Shown: piece by piece, positions 26,928 to 35,129 of the stretch
Numbering within the stretch: position 1 is the stretch's first letter
How the letters are laid out: the number at the start of each line of letters is the position of its first letter
Origin: Octadecabacter temperatus
GTDB taxonomy: Bacteria > Pseudomonadota > Alphaproteobacteria > Rhodobacterales > Rhodobacteraceae
DNA length: 64,000 nucleotides
Assembly: GCF_001187845.1 (NCBI RefSeq)
Contig: NZ_CP012160.1
Location: 3,169,069 to 3,233,068, forward strand
Direction: 5' to 3'
Notes under the pieces: model-generated
Told to the model about the DNA's origin: nothing
What the model saw: only the letters and a program-made list of their open reading frames with translations
Database searches by the model: none
Made by a program: the position numbers and the translations under genes

Positions 26928-27685
26928 CTGAAAACGTAGCCGAAGCACGTCGCCTATTGCGCAAAGAAGCAACAAAGCTTCAGAAGGCCCTCGACAAAAA
27001 CCGCTCCCGCGAACGCGGCCCATTGGTCCGTCGATTTCATGAAGTGCGCCAGATGCTGTCACCGCTGTATTCTTATACATCGCAGGCTGGGCAGGATTTT
27101 GTGGTTGACCAACTTATGAAGCACAAACGAGAGGGTACATTCATCGATGTTGGTGGGTATGACGGTGTAACAGGGTCTAACACTTTCTTCCTTGAGACAA
27201 ATCGCGGCTGGACTGGTGCGCTTGTCGAACCCGTGAAAGCACAGCTCGTTAAGGCCGCCGCCTTGCGGACATGTCCCTGCATCGAAGCCGCGATTGCCCC
27301 GACTGAAGGCGAGGCCGATTTCATCGAAATCAGCGAGGGTTTCACCCAGATGAGCGGCTTGGCCGACACTTACGACAAGAAACTCCTGCAGACAGTTCGC
27401 AATGACAAACGGCACCGCGAAAACGTCACGAAGGTCAAAACGAAAACCCTATCCAGCATTTTGGAATACGCGAAAATCCCCGATCCAGATTTCATCTCAC
27501 TGGATATCGAAGGCGGCGAGATCGCTTGCCTCAAAGCGTTTCCTTTCAAAGATCATAACGTCAAAGCCTGGGCGATCGAGAACAACCCTGGTACGTCGGA
27601 GATCAAACAACTCATGGACGAGAACGGTTATAATTTAGTCGAATTTTGCGGACCAGATGAAGTTTATTTTAAACGTTCGTCATAA
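26924..27685 (+). CDS. FkbM-family methyltransferase
   Basis: A 253-residue SAM-dependent methyltransferase of the FkbM family. The SAM-binding part begins GTFIDVGGYDGVTGSNTFFLE (motif I, about residues 71-83), then GWTGALVEPVKAQ (acidic ribose contact), and PDFISLDIEGGEIACLKAF is the diagnostic FkbM motif. FkbM enzymes O-methylate sugars or polyketides; beside a glycosyltransferase-like gene, methylation of a glycan sugar is the best guess. It is the last gene of the operon; no terminator is evident in the 76 bases before motB. Confidence 0.85.
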   Translation: MTENVAEARRLLRKEATKLQKALDKNRSRERGPLVRRFHEVRQMLSPLYSYTSQAGQDFVVDQLMKHKREGTFIDVGGYDGVTGSNTFFLETNRGWTGALVEPVKAQLVKAAALRTCPCIEAAIAPTEGEADFIEISEGFTQMSGLADTYDKKLLQTVRNDKRHRENVTKVKTKTLSSILEYAKIPDPDFISLDIEGGEIACLKAFPFKDHNVKAWAIENNPGTSEIKQLMDENGYNLVEFCGPDEVYFKRSS

Positions 27686-27761
27686 GGCCAACACATTTCG
27701 ATCACGCTTCACGCTTTAAGCAACTGATAGGTCTTACTCCAACATAGAACTGGAGTGGGCC

Positions 27762-28580
27762 ATGTCAGATCGATCGAATGCACCGATTATTATTAAACGC
27801 AAAAAGGTTGTCGCCGGTGGCGGGCACCACGGCGGCGCGTGGAAAGTTGCCTATGCGGATTTCGTGACTGCGATGATGGCGTTTTTTTTGCTCATGTGGC
27901 TGTTGAACGCGACGACTGAACAGCAGCGCAAAGGCATTGCCGACTACTTCTCTCCAACGATTCCGGTGAACCGGATTTCAGGTGGTGGCGAAGGAATGTT
28001 CGGCGGAACCAACATCTTCACCGATGACACCTTGGTTCAAGACGGTACCGGACAATCCGGCGGTGTTCCGACAATCGGCGAGGATGCGGGCGCACTGGAA
28101 CGGGCGGCTGAAATCGCGGCTCTGCAAGAAGTTGAATCAATGCTTCTGGGCATCGGTGGTGAAAGCCTCATTCAGCAAGAAGCCTTGCGCCACGTTATAA
28201 CACGGCTCACCGACGAAGGTCTTATCATCGAAATCTTTGCCCGTGAGAACGCGCCGTTGTTCGTTGACGAAGGCACGGAACCTACGCTCGTTTTGATAGA
28301 GCTTACGACGATGTTTGCACGCGTGTTTGATATGGTCACGAACCCAGTCGCTGTGGAGGGCCATTCACGGACGCTACCGCTTGTCGTTGCGGATCGTCCG
28401 GTTTGGGACATTTCTTCTGGGCGCGCTGAAACCGTGCGTCGCCTCTTAGAGGCAGGCGATCTCGATCCCTTGCGAATTGCACGCATGACTGGGCACGCCG
28501 ATAGGGACCTTGCTCGCGAAAGTTCTGTGTCGGTGCGAAACAACCGGATTGAGATCACGCTGCTGCGGGTTGTCGAATGA
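27762..28580 (+). CDS. motB: flagellar motor stator protein MotB
   Basis: A 272-residue stator subunit. A basic N terminus (IIIKRKKVVAGGGHHGG) precedes one membrane helix at about residues 29-50; Asp33 in YADFVTAMMAFF is the ion-binding residue. The C terminus (about 140-270) is the OmpA-like peptidoglycan-binding domain with VEGHSRT and SSGRAETVRRLLEAGDL. Together with MotA it forms the torque-generating channel. Unusually, it is not next to motA but 10.6 kb away at the left end of the cluster. A weak TTAA-N7-ATAG element lies at 27716-27730. Confidence 0.92.
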   Translation: MSDRSNAPIIIKRKKVVAGGGHHGGAWKVAYADFVTAMMAFFLLMWLLNATTEQQRKGIADYFSPTIPVNRISGGGEGMFGGTNIFTDDTLVQDGTGQSGGVPTIGEDAGALERAAEIAALQEVESMLLGIGGESLIQQEALRHVITRLTDEGLIIEIFARENAPLFVDEGTEPTLVLIELTTMFARVFDMVTNPVAVEGHSRTLPLVVADRPVWDISSGRAETVRRLLEAGDLDPLRIARMTGHADRDLARESSVSVRNNRIEITLLRVVE

Positions 28581-28613
28581 GGCGGCCGAAAATTTCTACT
28601 GCATTTTATCTAT

Positions 28614-28628
28614 TAGGCCGACGTTAAG
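28614..28628 (+). promoter_or_regulatory. candidate CtrA box upstream of flgE
   Basis: TTAG-GCCGACG-TTAA differs by one base from the alphaproteobacterial CtrA consensus TTAA-N7-TTAA. It lies 60 bases before the flgE start in a 107-base intergenic gap. The same arrangement recurs at 36779 and 54910. Confidence 0.45.
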
Positions 28629-28687
28629 TAGCTTGGCGGTAAGTCTGACCTAAGTACGTCCAACCTTGCGACAGAAAGGCCAAGCAC

Positions 28688-29992
28688 ATGACGATTTCAT
28701 CTTCCCTAAATGCTAGCGTAGCGGGGCTTGCATCCAATGCGAGCCGCCTTGCAACGATCTCAGACAATATCGCGAATTCATCAACCTACGGGTACAAGCG
28801 TGCAGAAGCTGACTTCCATTCAATGGTCATCGATAGCGGCAAAGGCACCTACGCCGCGGGTGGCGTCCGCGTAACAACCCAGCGCTTGATTGATGAACGC
28901 GGGCCGCTAGTTTCGACATCAAATCCAACTGACCTCGCCGTTCGAGGGAGCGGTATGTTGCCAGTTACGGAAGGTTCGGCTGTTGGAATTGGCAATACGA
29001 CAGACTTTCCAATGCGTTTATCAACGACAGGCTCCTTTCGCGCAGATGCTGACGGATTTCTCACAACGGAGTCAGGGCTCGTTCTATTAGGATGGCCAGC
29101 CAACCCAGACGGATCAATCCCAACGTTACCGCGTGACAGCTCCGGCGGTTTGGAACCTGTTCGCGTAGACACCAACCAGTTCGTTAGCGACCCTACGACT
29201 GCAATTCAGCTTTCGGTTAACCTTCCCGCGACAGAAACGGCGGCCGGTGCAACTGGCGATACTGAATCACTGTCGGTCGAATACTTTGACAACCTTGGGA
29301 TCGCTGAAAATCTTTCCGTCAGCTTCGTCCCAACTGTTCCTGCAACGGGGTCGTCCAATACTTGGACCATGTTGATCGAAGACAGTGCCAGCGGTGGAGC
29401 AGTTGTTGGGAACTATACGCTTCAGTTTGACGATACCCCTGGGTTGGGGGGTCGCTTGTTGTCCGTTACGGACGCGGTCGGGGACCCTTATGACGCAGCT
29501 GATGGGACCATTACCGTCGCAGTTGACGGCGGTGATGTATCCATCGGCATTGGTGTTCTAGGCGAAGCAGGGGGGCTGTCACAATTGTCAGATGCTTTCG
29601 CTCCTGTGTCGGTCACGAAAGATGGCTCGCCAGTCGGCAACATGACCTCTGTTGAGGTCGACGCGAATGGCTTCGTACACGCATTCTTTGACACAGGCGT
29701 CTCGCGTACAATCTATCAAGTTCCAATCGTCGATGTCCCCAATGAAAACGGGTTGGTCACACAAGACCACCAAAGCTACACGGTGACGCCGGAAAGCGGG
29801 CCTTTCTACCTTTGGGACGCTGGTGATGGGCCGACCGGAGATATCGTAAGTTATGCCCGCGAAGAATCCGCCACTGATGTGGCTGGCGAACTAACACAGC
29901 TCATTCAAACACAACGCGCGTACTCATCCAACGCCAAGGTCATTCAGACCGTGGATGAAATGCTGCAGGAAACAACCAACATCAAACGATAG
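28688..29992 (+). CDS. flgE: flagellar hook protein FlgE
   Basis: A 434-residue hook subunit. The N-terminal rod/hook motif NASVAGLASNASRLATISDNIANSSTYGYKR and the C-terminal SNAKVIQTVDEMLQETTNIKR form the coiled D0 domain; the middle is beta-rich and Gly/Thr/Asp-rich, as expected of D1-D2. FlgE polymerises outside the cell into the universal joint, capped by FlgD. It begins a flgE-flgK-flgL-flgI run with short spacers (17, 3 and -4 bases). Length is ordinary for alphaproteobacteria. Confidence 0.93.
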   Translation: MTISSSLNASVAGLASNASRLATISDNIANSSTYGYKRAEADFHSMVIDSGKGTYAAGGVRVTTQRLIDERGPLVSTSNPTDLAVRGSGMLPVTEGSAVGIGNTTDFPMRLSTTGSFRADADGFLTTESGLVLLGWPANPDGSIPTLPRDSSGGLEPVRVDTNQFVSDPTTAIQLSVNLPATETAAGATGDTESLSVEYFDNLGIAENLSVSFVPTVPATGSSNTWTMLIEDSASGGAVVGNYTLQFDDTPGLGGRLLSVTDAVGDPYDAADGTITVAVDGGDVSIGIGVLGEAGGLSQLSDAFAPVSVTKDGSPVGNMTSVEVDANGFVHAFFDTGVSRTIYQVPIVDVPNENGLVTQDHQSYTVTPESGPFYLWDAGDGPTGDIVSYAREESATDVAGELTQLIQTQRAYSSNAKVIQTVDEMLQETTNIKR

Positions 29993-30009
29993 AATTGAGG
30001 TAAACGGCC

Positions 30010-31455
30010 ATGAGTATTTCCAGCTCGCTTTCTAACGCCCTAACAGGGATGACTGCCGCGTCGCGCATGGCCGAAGTTGTGTCCTCAAACGTCGCTAATT
30101 CATTGACGGAAGGATACGGACGCAGATCCGTGAACTTGTCCTCCGCAGTGATCGGGGGCGCTGGCGCCGGTGTGCAAATCGGATCAGTGACCCGCCATGT
30201 TGATAGCGGAATCATAGCTGACCGGCGGTTGGCGAGCGCCGGTTTAGGGGGGTATGAGACACTGGTTTCGACAATGAACCGTATCCAGGACGTTATTGGC
30301 GAAGTTGGTAGCACCGATTCAATCTCAAGCCGGATCGTCGCAGTGGAATCTGCCCTAATCGACGCAGGATCCGACCCTTCATCAAACATCAATTTGTCCG
30401 CGCTGGCCGAAAAGCTGAGCGATGTTGCGACCAGCTTAAACACCGCATCTAACAACATTCAATCCGAACGAGTACGCGCGGATTCTTCAATCTCTGACCA
30501 AGTCGGTAGGCTGAATACAGCCCTTTCTCAGGTTGAGCAGCTCAACAAAGATATTACGAATGCGAAGAATTCAGGGTATGATCCGTCAGGTTTGATGGAT
30601 CAAAGGCAACTCGTGATTGACGAGATATCTGAGATTGTCCCAGTACGCGAAATAGATCGAACCGGTGGTCAAGTAGCTTTGATGACACCCAGCGGTGAAA
30701 CCCTGCTTGATGGAGAGGCCAAAGTTTTCGGGTTCATCCAGAACGCAGTAATTACACCCGACATGACGCTCCAAAGCGGAGGACTTTCCGGGATTACCCT
30801 CGACGGTCAACCGATTGCGACTGACGGAATTGGAAAGCTCGCGGGCGGCACGCTCGGGGCAACGTTTCAAGCCCGCGATTCAGAGCTTGTAACGGCGCAG
30901 CAAGGTTTGGACGCAGTCGCAGCAGACCTAATTAGCCGTTTTCAGGACCCGAATGTCGATCCGACACTTGCCGTTGGGCAAGCGGGAATATTAACGGACG
31001 CAGGCGCGGTCTTCAGCGTTACGAACACAACCGGGCTTTCGTCTCGAATTTCGCTCAACGCATCGGTGGATCCAACGGTTGGCGGGGCAACCACAAAGCT
31101 TCGTGATGGCCTTAACGCGACCACTGTTGGGCCGAGCGGAAATGCCAGTTTGCTCCAAGCGATTTCTGGAGCACTTGCAGATCCAAGATCAACATCAACC
31201 GATTCTATTCAACAAAGCGCGGCCGGACGGGCATCAAACTTTGAGGGTGAAATGGGGAGCACGCGTGTTGAGTTCGAATCCGAGGTTAGCTTCGCGAATG
31301 CCAGATGGTCGAGTTTGAAAGAAGCCGAATCTGCGGATGGCGTCGACACTGATTACGAAATGCAGATGTTACTGCGCGTTGAGCAGGCCTACGCTGCGAA
31401 CGCACGTGTCATTCAAACTGTCGAAACACTTATGCAAAGATTGTTGGAGATTTGA
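30010..31455 (+). CDS. flgK: flagellar hook-associated protein 1, FlgK
   Basis: A 481-residue hook-filament junction protein. The N terminus SLSNALTGMTAASRMAEVVSSNVANSLTEGYGRR is the conserved rod/hook-type helix with the ANxxTxGY turn, and the C-terminal EMQMLLRVEQAYAANARVIQTVETLMQRLLEI completes the D0 coiled coil. The middle (about 130-400) is variable. It is exported without a cleaved signal. It lies between flgE and flgL in one operon; 17-base and 3-base gaps leave no promoter. Confidence 0.93.
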   Translation: MSISSSLSNALTGMTAASRMAEVVSSNVANSLTEGYGRRSVNLSSAVIGGAGAGVQIGSVTRHVDSGIIADRRLASAGLGGYETLVSTMNRIQDVIGEVGSTDSISSRIVAVESALIDAGSDPSSNINLSALAEKLSDVATSLNTASNNIQSERVRADSSISDQVGRLNTALSQVEQLNKDITNAKNSGYDPSGLMDQRQLVIDEISEIVPVREIDRTGGQVALMTPSGETLLDGEAKVFGFIQNAVITPDMTLQSGGLSGITLDGQPIATDGIGKLAGGTLGATFQARDSELVTAQQGLDAVAADLISRFQDPNVDPTLAVGQAGILTDAGAVFSVTNTTGLSSRISLNASVDPTVGGATTKLRDGLNATTVGPSGNASLLQAISGALADPRSTSTDSIQQSAAGRASNFEGEMGSTRVEFESEVSFANARWSSLKEAESADGVDTDYEMQMLLRVEQAYAANARVIQTVETLMQRLLEI

Positions 31456-31458
31456 GCT

Positions 31459-32469
31459 ATGGCAATTTCAATGGTTGGCGATCTGCGCCAACACCTCTTA
31501 ACAACGCGTCACAATACATCTCTGAAAACCCAGCTTAACACGCTTGTTCAGGAGCTAACGTCTGGTGAGACAGCTGATCTCACGTCACATCTTGGTGGTG
31601 ATCAGACCACTCTTTCCGGCCTTGACCGCCAGCTTCAGATGCTCGGCCAGTTTGCACAGTCAAATACAGAAACTGGGCAGTTTCTTATTATGATGCAAAC
31701 GGCGCTTTCAGGGATCGACAGTCAACGTGAAACGGCAAGCAATGCCCTACTCTCCATCAACCTCTCGAGCACGGCGTCGCAAATCGGGAATGCCGCTGAC
31801 GTTGCACGCAACGGCTTTAATGCGGCCGTTCAATCCATGAATCAACGTTCAGGGGATCGAGCTATGTTTGGTGGAAATGATTTGGAGTCCAACCCATTGG
31901 CGGATTCTGAAACCATGATGACAGCGCTCCAAAGTGCTGTGGCTGGTTTAACTTCTGCTTCTGATATTGATGCAGCGGTTGATGCTTGGTTCGACATCCC
32001 GGGTGGGGGCTTCGAATCAAACGGCTACCAAGGTGATACGATTGGCTACATATCCAGGCCAGCTGGAGCAGAGCAGACCGTAGAAATCGGTGTTCGCGCA
32101 GACGATCAAGCGATCCGAGACACGCTTAAAGCGCTCGCGAAGGGTGCGCTTGCCGGAGACATTGCTCTTAATCTTGAAAAAGAAGTTCGACAGAGCCTCC
32201 AGGAACAAGCAGGCGTCGATTTGCTAACCCAAGCCTCGGAGCTAATCGGACTTCAAGCCAGTATCGGATACGCAGAACAACAGATCGAACAATCAACGGT
32301 TCAGATTTCAGCGCAAACATCGTCATTCAGTATTGCGCGAAATGAACTTGTCGCTGCGGATCCATTTGAAACAGCGACTCAGCTACAATCCGTCCAGCTT
32401 CAGCTCGAGACTCACTACACCCTAACTGCGCGCTTGTCGCGCTTATCCTTAACGGAGTATTTACGTTGA
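31459..32469 (+). CDS. flgL: flagellar hook-associated protein 3, FlgL
   Basis: A 336-residue flagellin-like junction protein that joins FlgK to the filament. The N-terminal helix (TRHNTSLKTQLNTLVQELTSGETADL) and the C-terminal helix (FETATQLQSVQLQLETHYTLTARLSRLSLTEYL) are flagellin-type coiled-coil segments, and the centre is short. Sequence conservation in FlgL is low, so position after flgK is important evidence. Its stop overlaps the flgI start by four bases. Confidence 0.88.
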   Translation: MAISMVGDLRQHLLTTRHNTSLKTQLNTLVQELTSGETADLTSHLGGDQTTLSGLDRQLQMLGQFAQSNTETGQFLIMMQTALSGIDSQRETASNALLSINLSSTASQIGNAADVARNGFNAAVQSMNQRSGDRAMFGGNDLESNPLADSETMMTALQSAVAGLTSASDIDAAVDAWFDIPGGGFESNGYQGDTIGYISRPAGAEQTVEIGVRADDQAIRDTLKALAKGALAGDIALNLEKEVRQSLQEQAGVDLLTQASELIGLQASIGYAEQQIEQSTVQISAQTSSFSIARNELVAADPFETATQLQSVQLQLETHYTLTARLSRLSLTEYLR

Positions 32470-33566
32470 AAAGAATGATCGCAGCACTTGTTCTCGTCCT
32501 CATTCACTCCACGGCGCACGCGTCTCCAATTCGAATAAAAGATCTAGTTGAATTTGACGGCGTTCGATCAAATGACTTGGTCGGTTACGGTCTCGTTGTG
32601 GGCTTGAATGGCACAGGCGATGGGTTGCGGAATTCACCGTTCACCGAAGAGATCATGAGTAATATATTGGAACGCCTCGGTGTGAATGTTACAGGCGAAC
32701 AGTTCCGACCGAACAATGTTGCCGCGGTTTTGGTGACAGCAAGTTTACCACCATTTGCACGTACCGGTAGTCCGCTTGACGTAACGATTTCGGCGATTGG
32801 TGACGCGGACAGTTTGCTTGGTGGTACGCTCATTATGACCCCACTTAACGCAGCCGATGGCGAGATCTATGCTGTAGCCCAAGGAACTATTATCGCAGGG
32901 GGAGTCTCTGCTGAGGGCGATGGCGGTGGCGTCGTGCAAGGGGTTCCCACCGCCGGCGTTATTCCATCGGGCGCAACTGTTGAGCGTGAGGTTGCATTTG
33001 AGTTTTCAGATCTTGAAGTAATCCGACTAGCGCTGCGATCGCCAGATTTTACGACGGCTGCTCGAATAGAGACAGCGATTAACCAAGCCTATGGTCGTAG
33101 TGTCGCGATCATGTTGGATTCAGGAACGGTACGTGTAGATATTGCCGCAACGAGAGCGGTGTCACCGGCGCACGCGCTCGTTCGCGTCGAGAACATTCTT
33201 GTAGAGCCCGAACGCAGAGCACGTGTTGTTGTGGATCAACGTTCGGGCACGATTGTGATGGGCGATGACGTACGGATTTCTCGCGTTGCTGTTAGCCAAG
33301 GAAACCTCACTTTACGCATCGAAGAGGCGCCTTTGGTGGTTCAACCAAACCCATTCGCTTCGGGTCAAACTGTGGTGGTGCCAAACACCAATGCGCAGAT
33401 CAATGAAGAACCTGGAATAGGGTTGGCTGAGATTCAAGAAGGGACCTCTTTGTCAGAGGTCGTCGCGGGCTTAAATGCTCTGGGTGTTTCGCCGCGTGAC
33501 ATGATCGATATCCTAAAGAGTATAAAGGCTGCGGGTGCACTGCACGCAGAATTCATAGTCCGATAG
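32466..33566 (+). CDS. flgI: flagellar P-ring protein FlgI
   Basis: A 366-residue periplasmic ring protein with a Sec signal peptide (about residues 1-19, ending STAHA). The mature start SPIRIKDLVEFDGVRSNDLVGYGLVVGL is the family signature, followed by GTGDGLRNSPFTEEIM; the VVVDQRSGTIVMGDDVRISRVAV segment and the C-terminal LKSIKAAGALHAEFIVR are also typical. It forms the bushing in the peptidoglycan layer. It ends the flgE-flgK-flgL-flgI operon, convergent with fliP after 7 bases. FlgA, its usual chaperone, is encoded 14 kb away. Confidence 0.95.
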   Translation: MKRMIAALVLVLIHSTAHASPIRIKDLVEFDGVRSNDLVGYGLVVGLNGTGDGLRNSPFTEEIMSNILERLGVNVTGEQFRPNNVAAVLVTASLPPFARTGSPLDVTISAIGDADSLLGGTLIMTPLNAADGEIYAVAQGTIIAGGVSAEGDGGGVVQGVPTAGVIPSGATVEREVAFEFSDLEVIRLALRSPDFTTAARIETAINQAYGRSVAIMLDSGTVRVDIAATRAVSPAHALVRVENILVEPERRARVVVDQRSGTIVMGDDVRISRVAVSQGNLTLRIEEAPLVVQPNPFASGQTVVVPNTNAQINEEPGIGLAEIQEGTSLSEVVAGLNALGVSPRDMIDILKSIKAAGALHAEFIVR

Positions 33567-33573
33567 GTAGGGT

Positions 33574-34311
33574 TCAGAGGTAGCTGCGGACAAGGCTGGC
33601 TGCGATCAAACTCCATCCATCAGCGACAACAAAAAAGGCTAGCTTGAATGGAAGTGACACAATGGCGGGGGGGACCATCATCATCCCCATCGACATCAGG
33701 ACTGCAGCAACGACAAGGTCGATAATCAAAAAAGGCAGAAATACAATGAACCCGATTTGAAATGCGCGCTCAATCTCACTCAGCAGGAATGATGGGATGA
33801 GCACTGACAAAGAAGACGTTTCTATCGGTTGATTGGCAACTGGATTTGGCCGCAAACTTGCAAGCTCTTCAAATGTATCCGGCGCAATGCGATTAGCCAT
33901 AAAGGATCTAAAAGGCTCCATCACGCGAAGGAATGCGTCTTCAAGAGGCATCCCTTCGTTAAGGAGTGGATCTATTCCCGATGTCCACGCGGCTATGAAT
34001 ACGGGCTCCATCACGAAGTACGTAAGGAATAGCGCAAGGCTGATGATAAGCATGTTAGGTGGTGATTGCTGCAGTCCAATCCCTTGCCGCAGAATTGACA
34101 AAACGGTCACCATAAATGGAAAACAGGTGATCATTATAGCGATGCCAGGAACGATACTAAGGATCGTCATCAAGACAAATAGTTGAATTGATCTCGTCGC
34201 AAGTGAACCGTCGTTGTCCAAAGTTATAGATAGGTCTTGCGCAAACGCTGGGTTCACAAGGAACAGCGAGCCGATCGTAGTAATAGCGAGGATGTAGCCT
34301 TTAGGATTCAT
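33574..34311 (-). CDS. fliP: flagellar export gate protein FliP
   Basis: A 245-residue core component of the flagellar type III export gate. A cleavable signal peptide (about 1-24, ending NPAFA) is followed by four membrane helices and the conserved LSIVPGIAIMITCFPFMVTVLSILRQGIGLQQSPPN stretch (quoted here in outline; key part ILRQGIGLQQSPPN) and FLIIDLVVAAVLMSMGMMMVPP (key part DLVVAAVLMSMGMMM). It assembles with FliQ and FliR. Its start overlaps fliN by 11 bases; it ends the fliF-fliH-fliN-fliP operon. FliO was not recognised. Confidence 0.95.
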   Translation of the reverse strand: MNPKGYILAITTIGSLFLVNPAFAQDLSITLDNDGSLATRSIQLFVLMTILSIVPGIAIMITCFPFMVTVLSILRQGIGLQQSPPNMLIISLALFLTYFVMEPVFIAAWTSGIDPLLNEGMPLEDAFLRVMEPFRSFMANRIAPDTFEELASLRPNPVANQPIETSSLSVLIPSFLLSEIERAFQIGFIVFLPFLIIDLVVAAVLMSMGMMMVPPAIVSLPFKLAFFVVADGWSLIAASLVRSYL

Positions 34312-34582
34312 GCTGGCCTGTGGCGACTACTTCTGTGAGACGAACCGCGAGTTGTCCTGTTTCGCTTCCTTCGACCTGTTCAAGTTGCCCTCGCGCAATC
34401 AAGCGACCGCCGACAAACAAATCAACTGGGTCATCAATGCGCTTATCGAGCGGTAAGACAGCGTTTTCGCCGAGATCCAAAAGGTCTCGAACAAGCGGTC
34501 TTGCGCGACCTACGGAGATGGTAACTTCAATAGGAACGTTTTGAAGCGGATTGGAGGGAGTTGCTTGCATTTCAGTTTCCAT
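34301..34582 (-). CDS. fliN: flagellar motor switch protein FliN
   Basis: A 93-residue SpoA (C-ring) protein. The motifs VPIEVTISVGRARPLVRDLLDLG and VDLFVGGRLIARGQLEQVEG are the family core. It forms the lower C ring with FliM and docks FliH. The start at 34582 (ATG) is supported by a GGAG eight bases upstream; an in-frame TTG at 34609 is less likely. It overlaps both fliH (11 bases) and fliP (11 bases). FliM and FliG, its usual partners, were not found in this window. Confidence 0.9.
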   Translation of the reverse strand: METEMQATPSNPLQNVPIEVTISVGRARPLVRDLLDLGENAVLPLDKRIDDPVDLFVGGRLIARGQLEQVEGSETGQLAVRLTEVVATGQHES

Positions 34583-35129
34583 TTCGGCTGCTCCTCTGAT
34601 GGCTTTCAAGCCCGTTTAATGTGGATTGAAGTGCAAGAACGAGTGACGGCAGATCCAGTAAGATCTCAACATCGTTTTGCAGGATGATTGCCTGCCCAGC
34701 AGTGAGATTGGGAACAGGCACGAAGACGCAATGCTCTTTGCTTCCCAGGGCATCAAATGCAGGTAAAAGATCCGGCGCTATCCCAATTTGAATTGGCAAG
34801 TTTGCAGATCTATTAAGCTCAACATCGACAATTTCTGACAGGTGCGAACCAAACGTGGCTTTGGCGATTTCGGGAATCACTTGGTCTGAAATCTGCCTGA
34901 CAAGCGACTGCATCTGCTCGAGAATATGCTGGCGTGCTTCCTCATATCCAAATGTCATATCGCTCAATGTGACGGACACTTCGTTGATGGATTGCGCAAT
35001 TTTTGCGTTGTTCAAAGTCTCGGCGTGAATGATTCCGTCCGCCTTGCCACGTTGATAGTCTGGACTTTCAATTGGCGCGTTCACGCCCTCATTCCCAAAC
35101 CGTTCTAACGTAATCCGTGAAGTATTCAT
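34572..35129 (-). CDS. fliH: flagellar export regulator FliH
   Basis: A 185-residue protein placed between fliF and fliN. The N-terminal half is helical and charged (residues 20-85, coiled-coil-like), and the C-terminal half (about 90-170) looks like the FliH/V-ATPase subunit E type domain (QISDQVIPEIAKATFG, then a QNDVEILLDLPSLVL-type C terminus). FliH regulates FliI and docks it on FliN. Sequence similarity in FliH is weak, so the call rests partly on position. It overlaps fliF (ATGA) and fliN. Confidence 0.75.
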   Translation of the reverse strand: MNTSRITLERFGNEGVNAPIESPDYQRGKADGIIHAETLNNAKIAQSINEVSVTLSDMTFGYEEARQHILEQMQSLVRQISDQVIPEIAKATFGSHLSEIVDVELNRSANLPIQIGIAPDLLPAFDALGSKEHCVFVPVPNLTAGQAIILQNDVEILLDLPSLVLALQSTLNGLESHQRSSRNGN

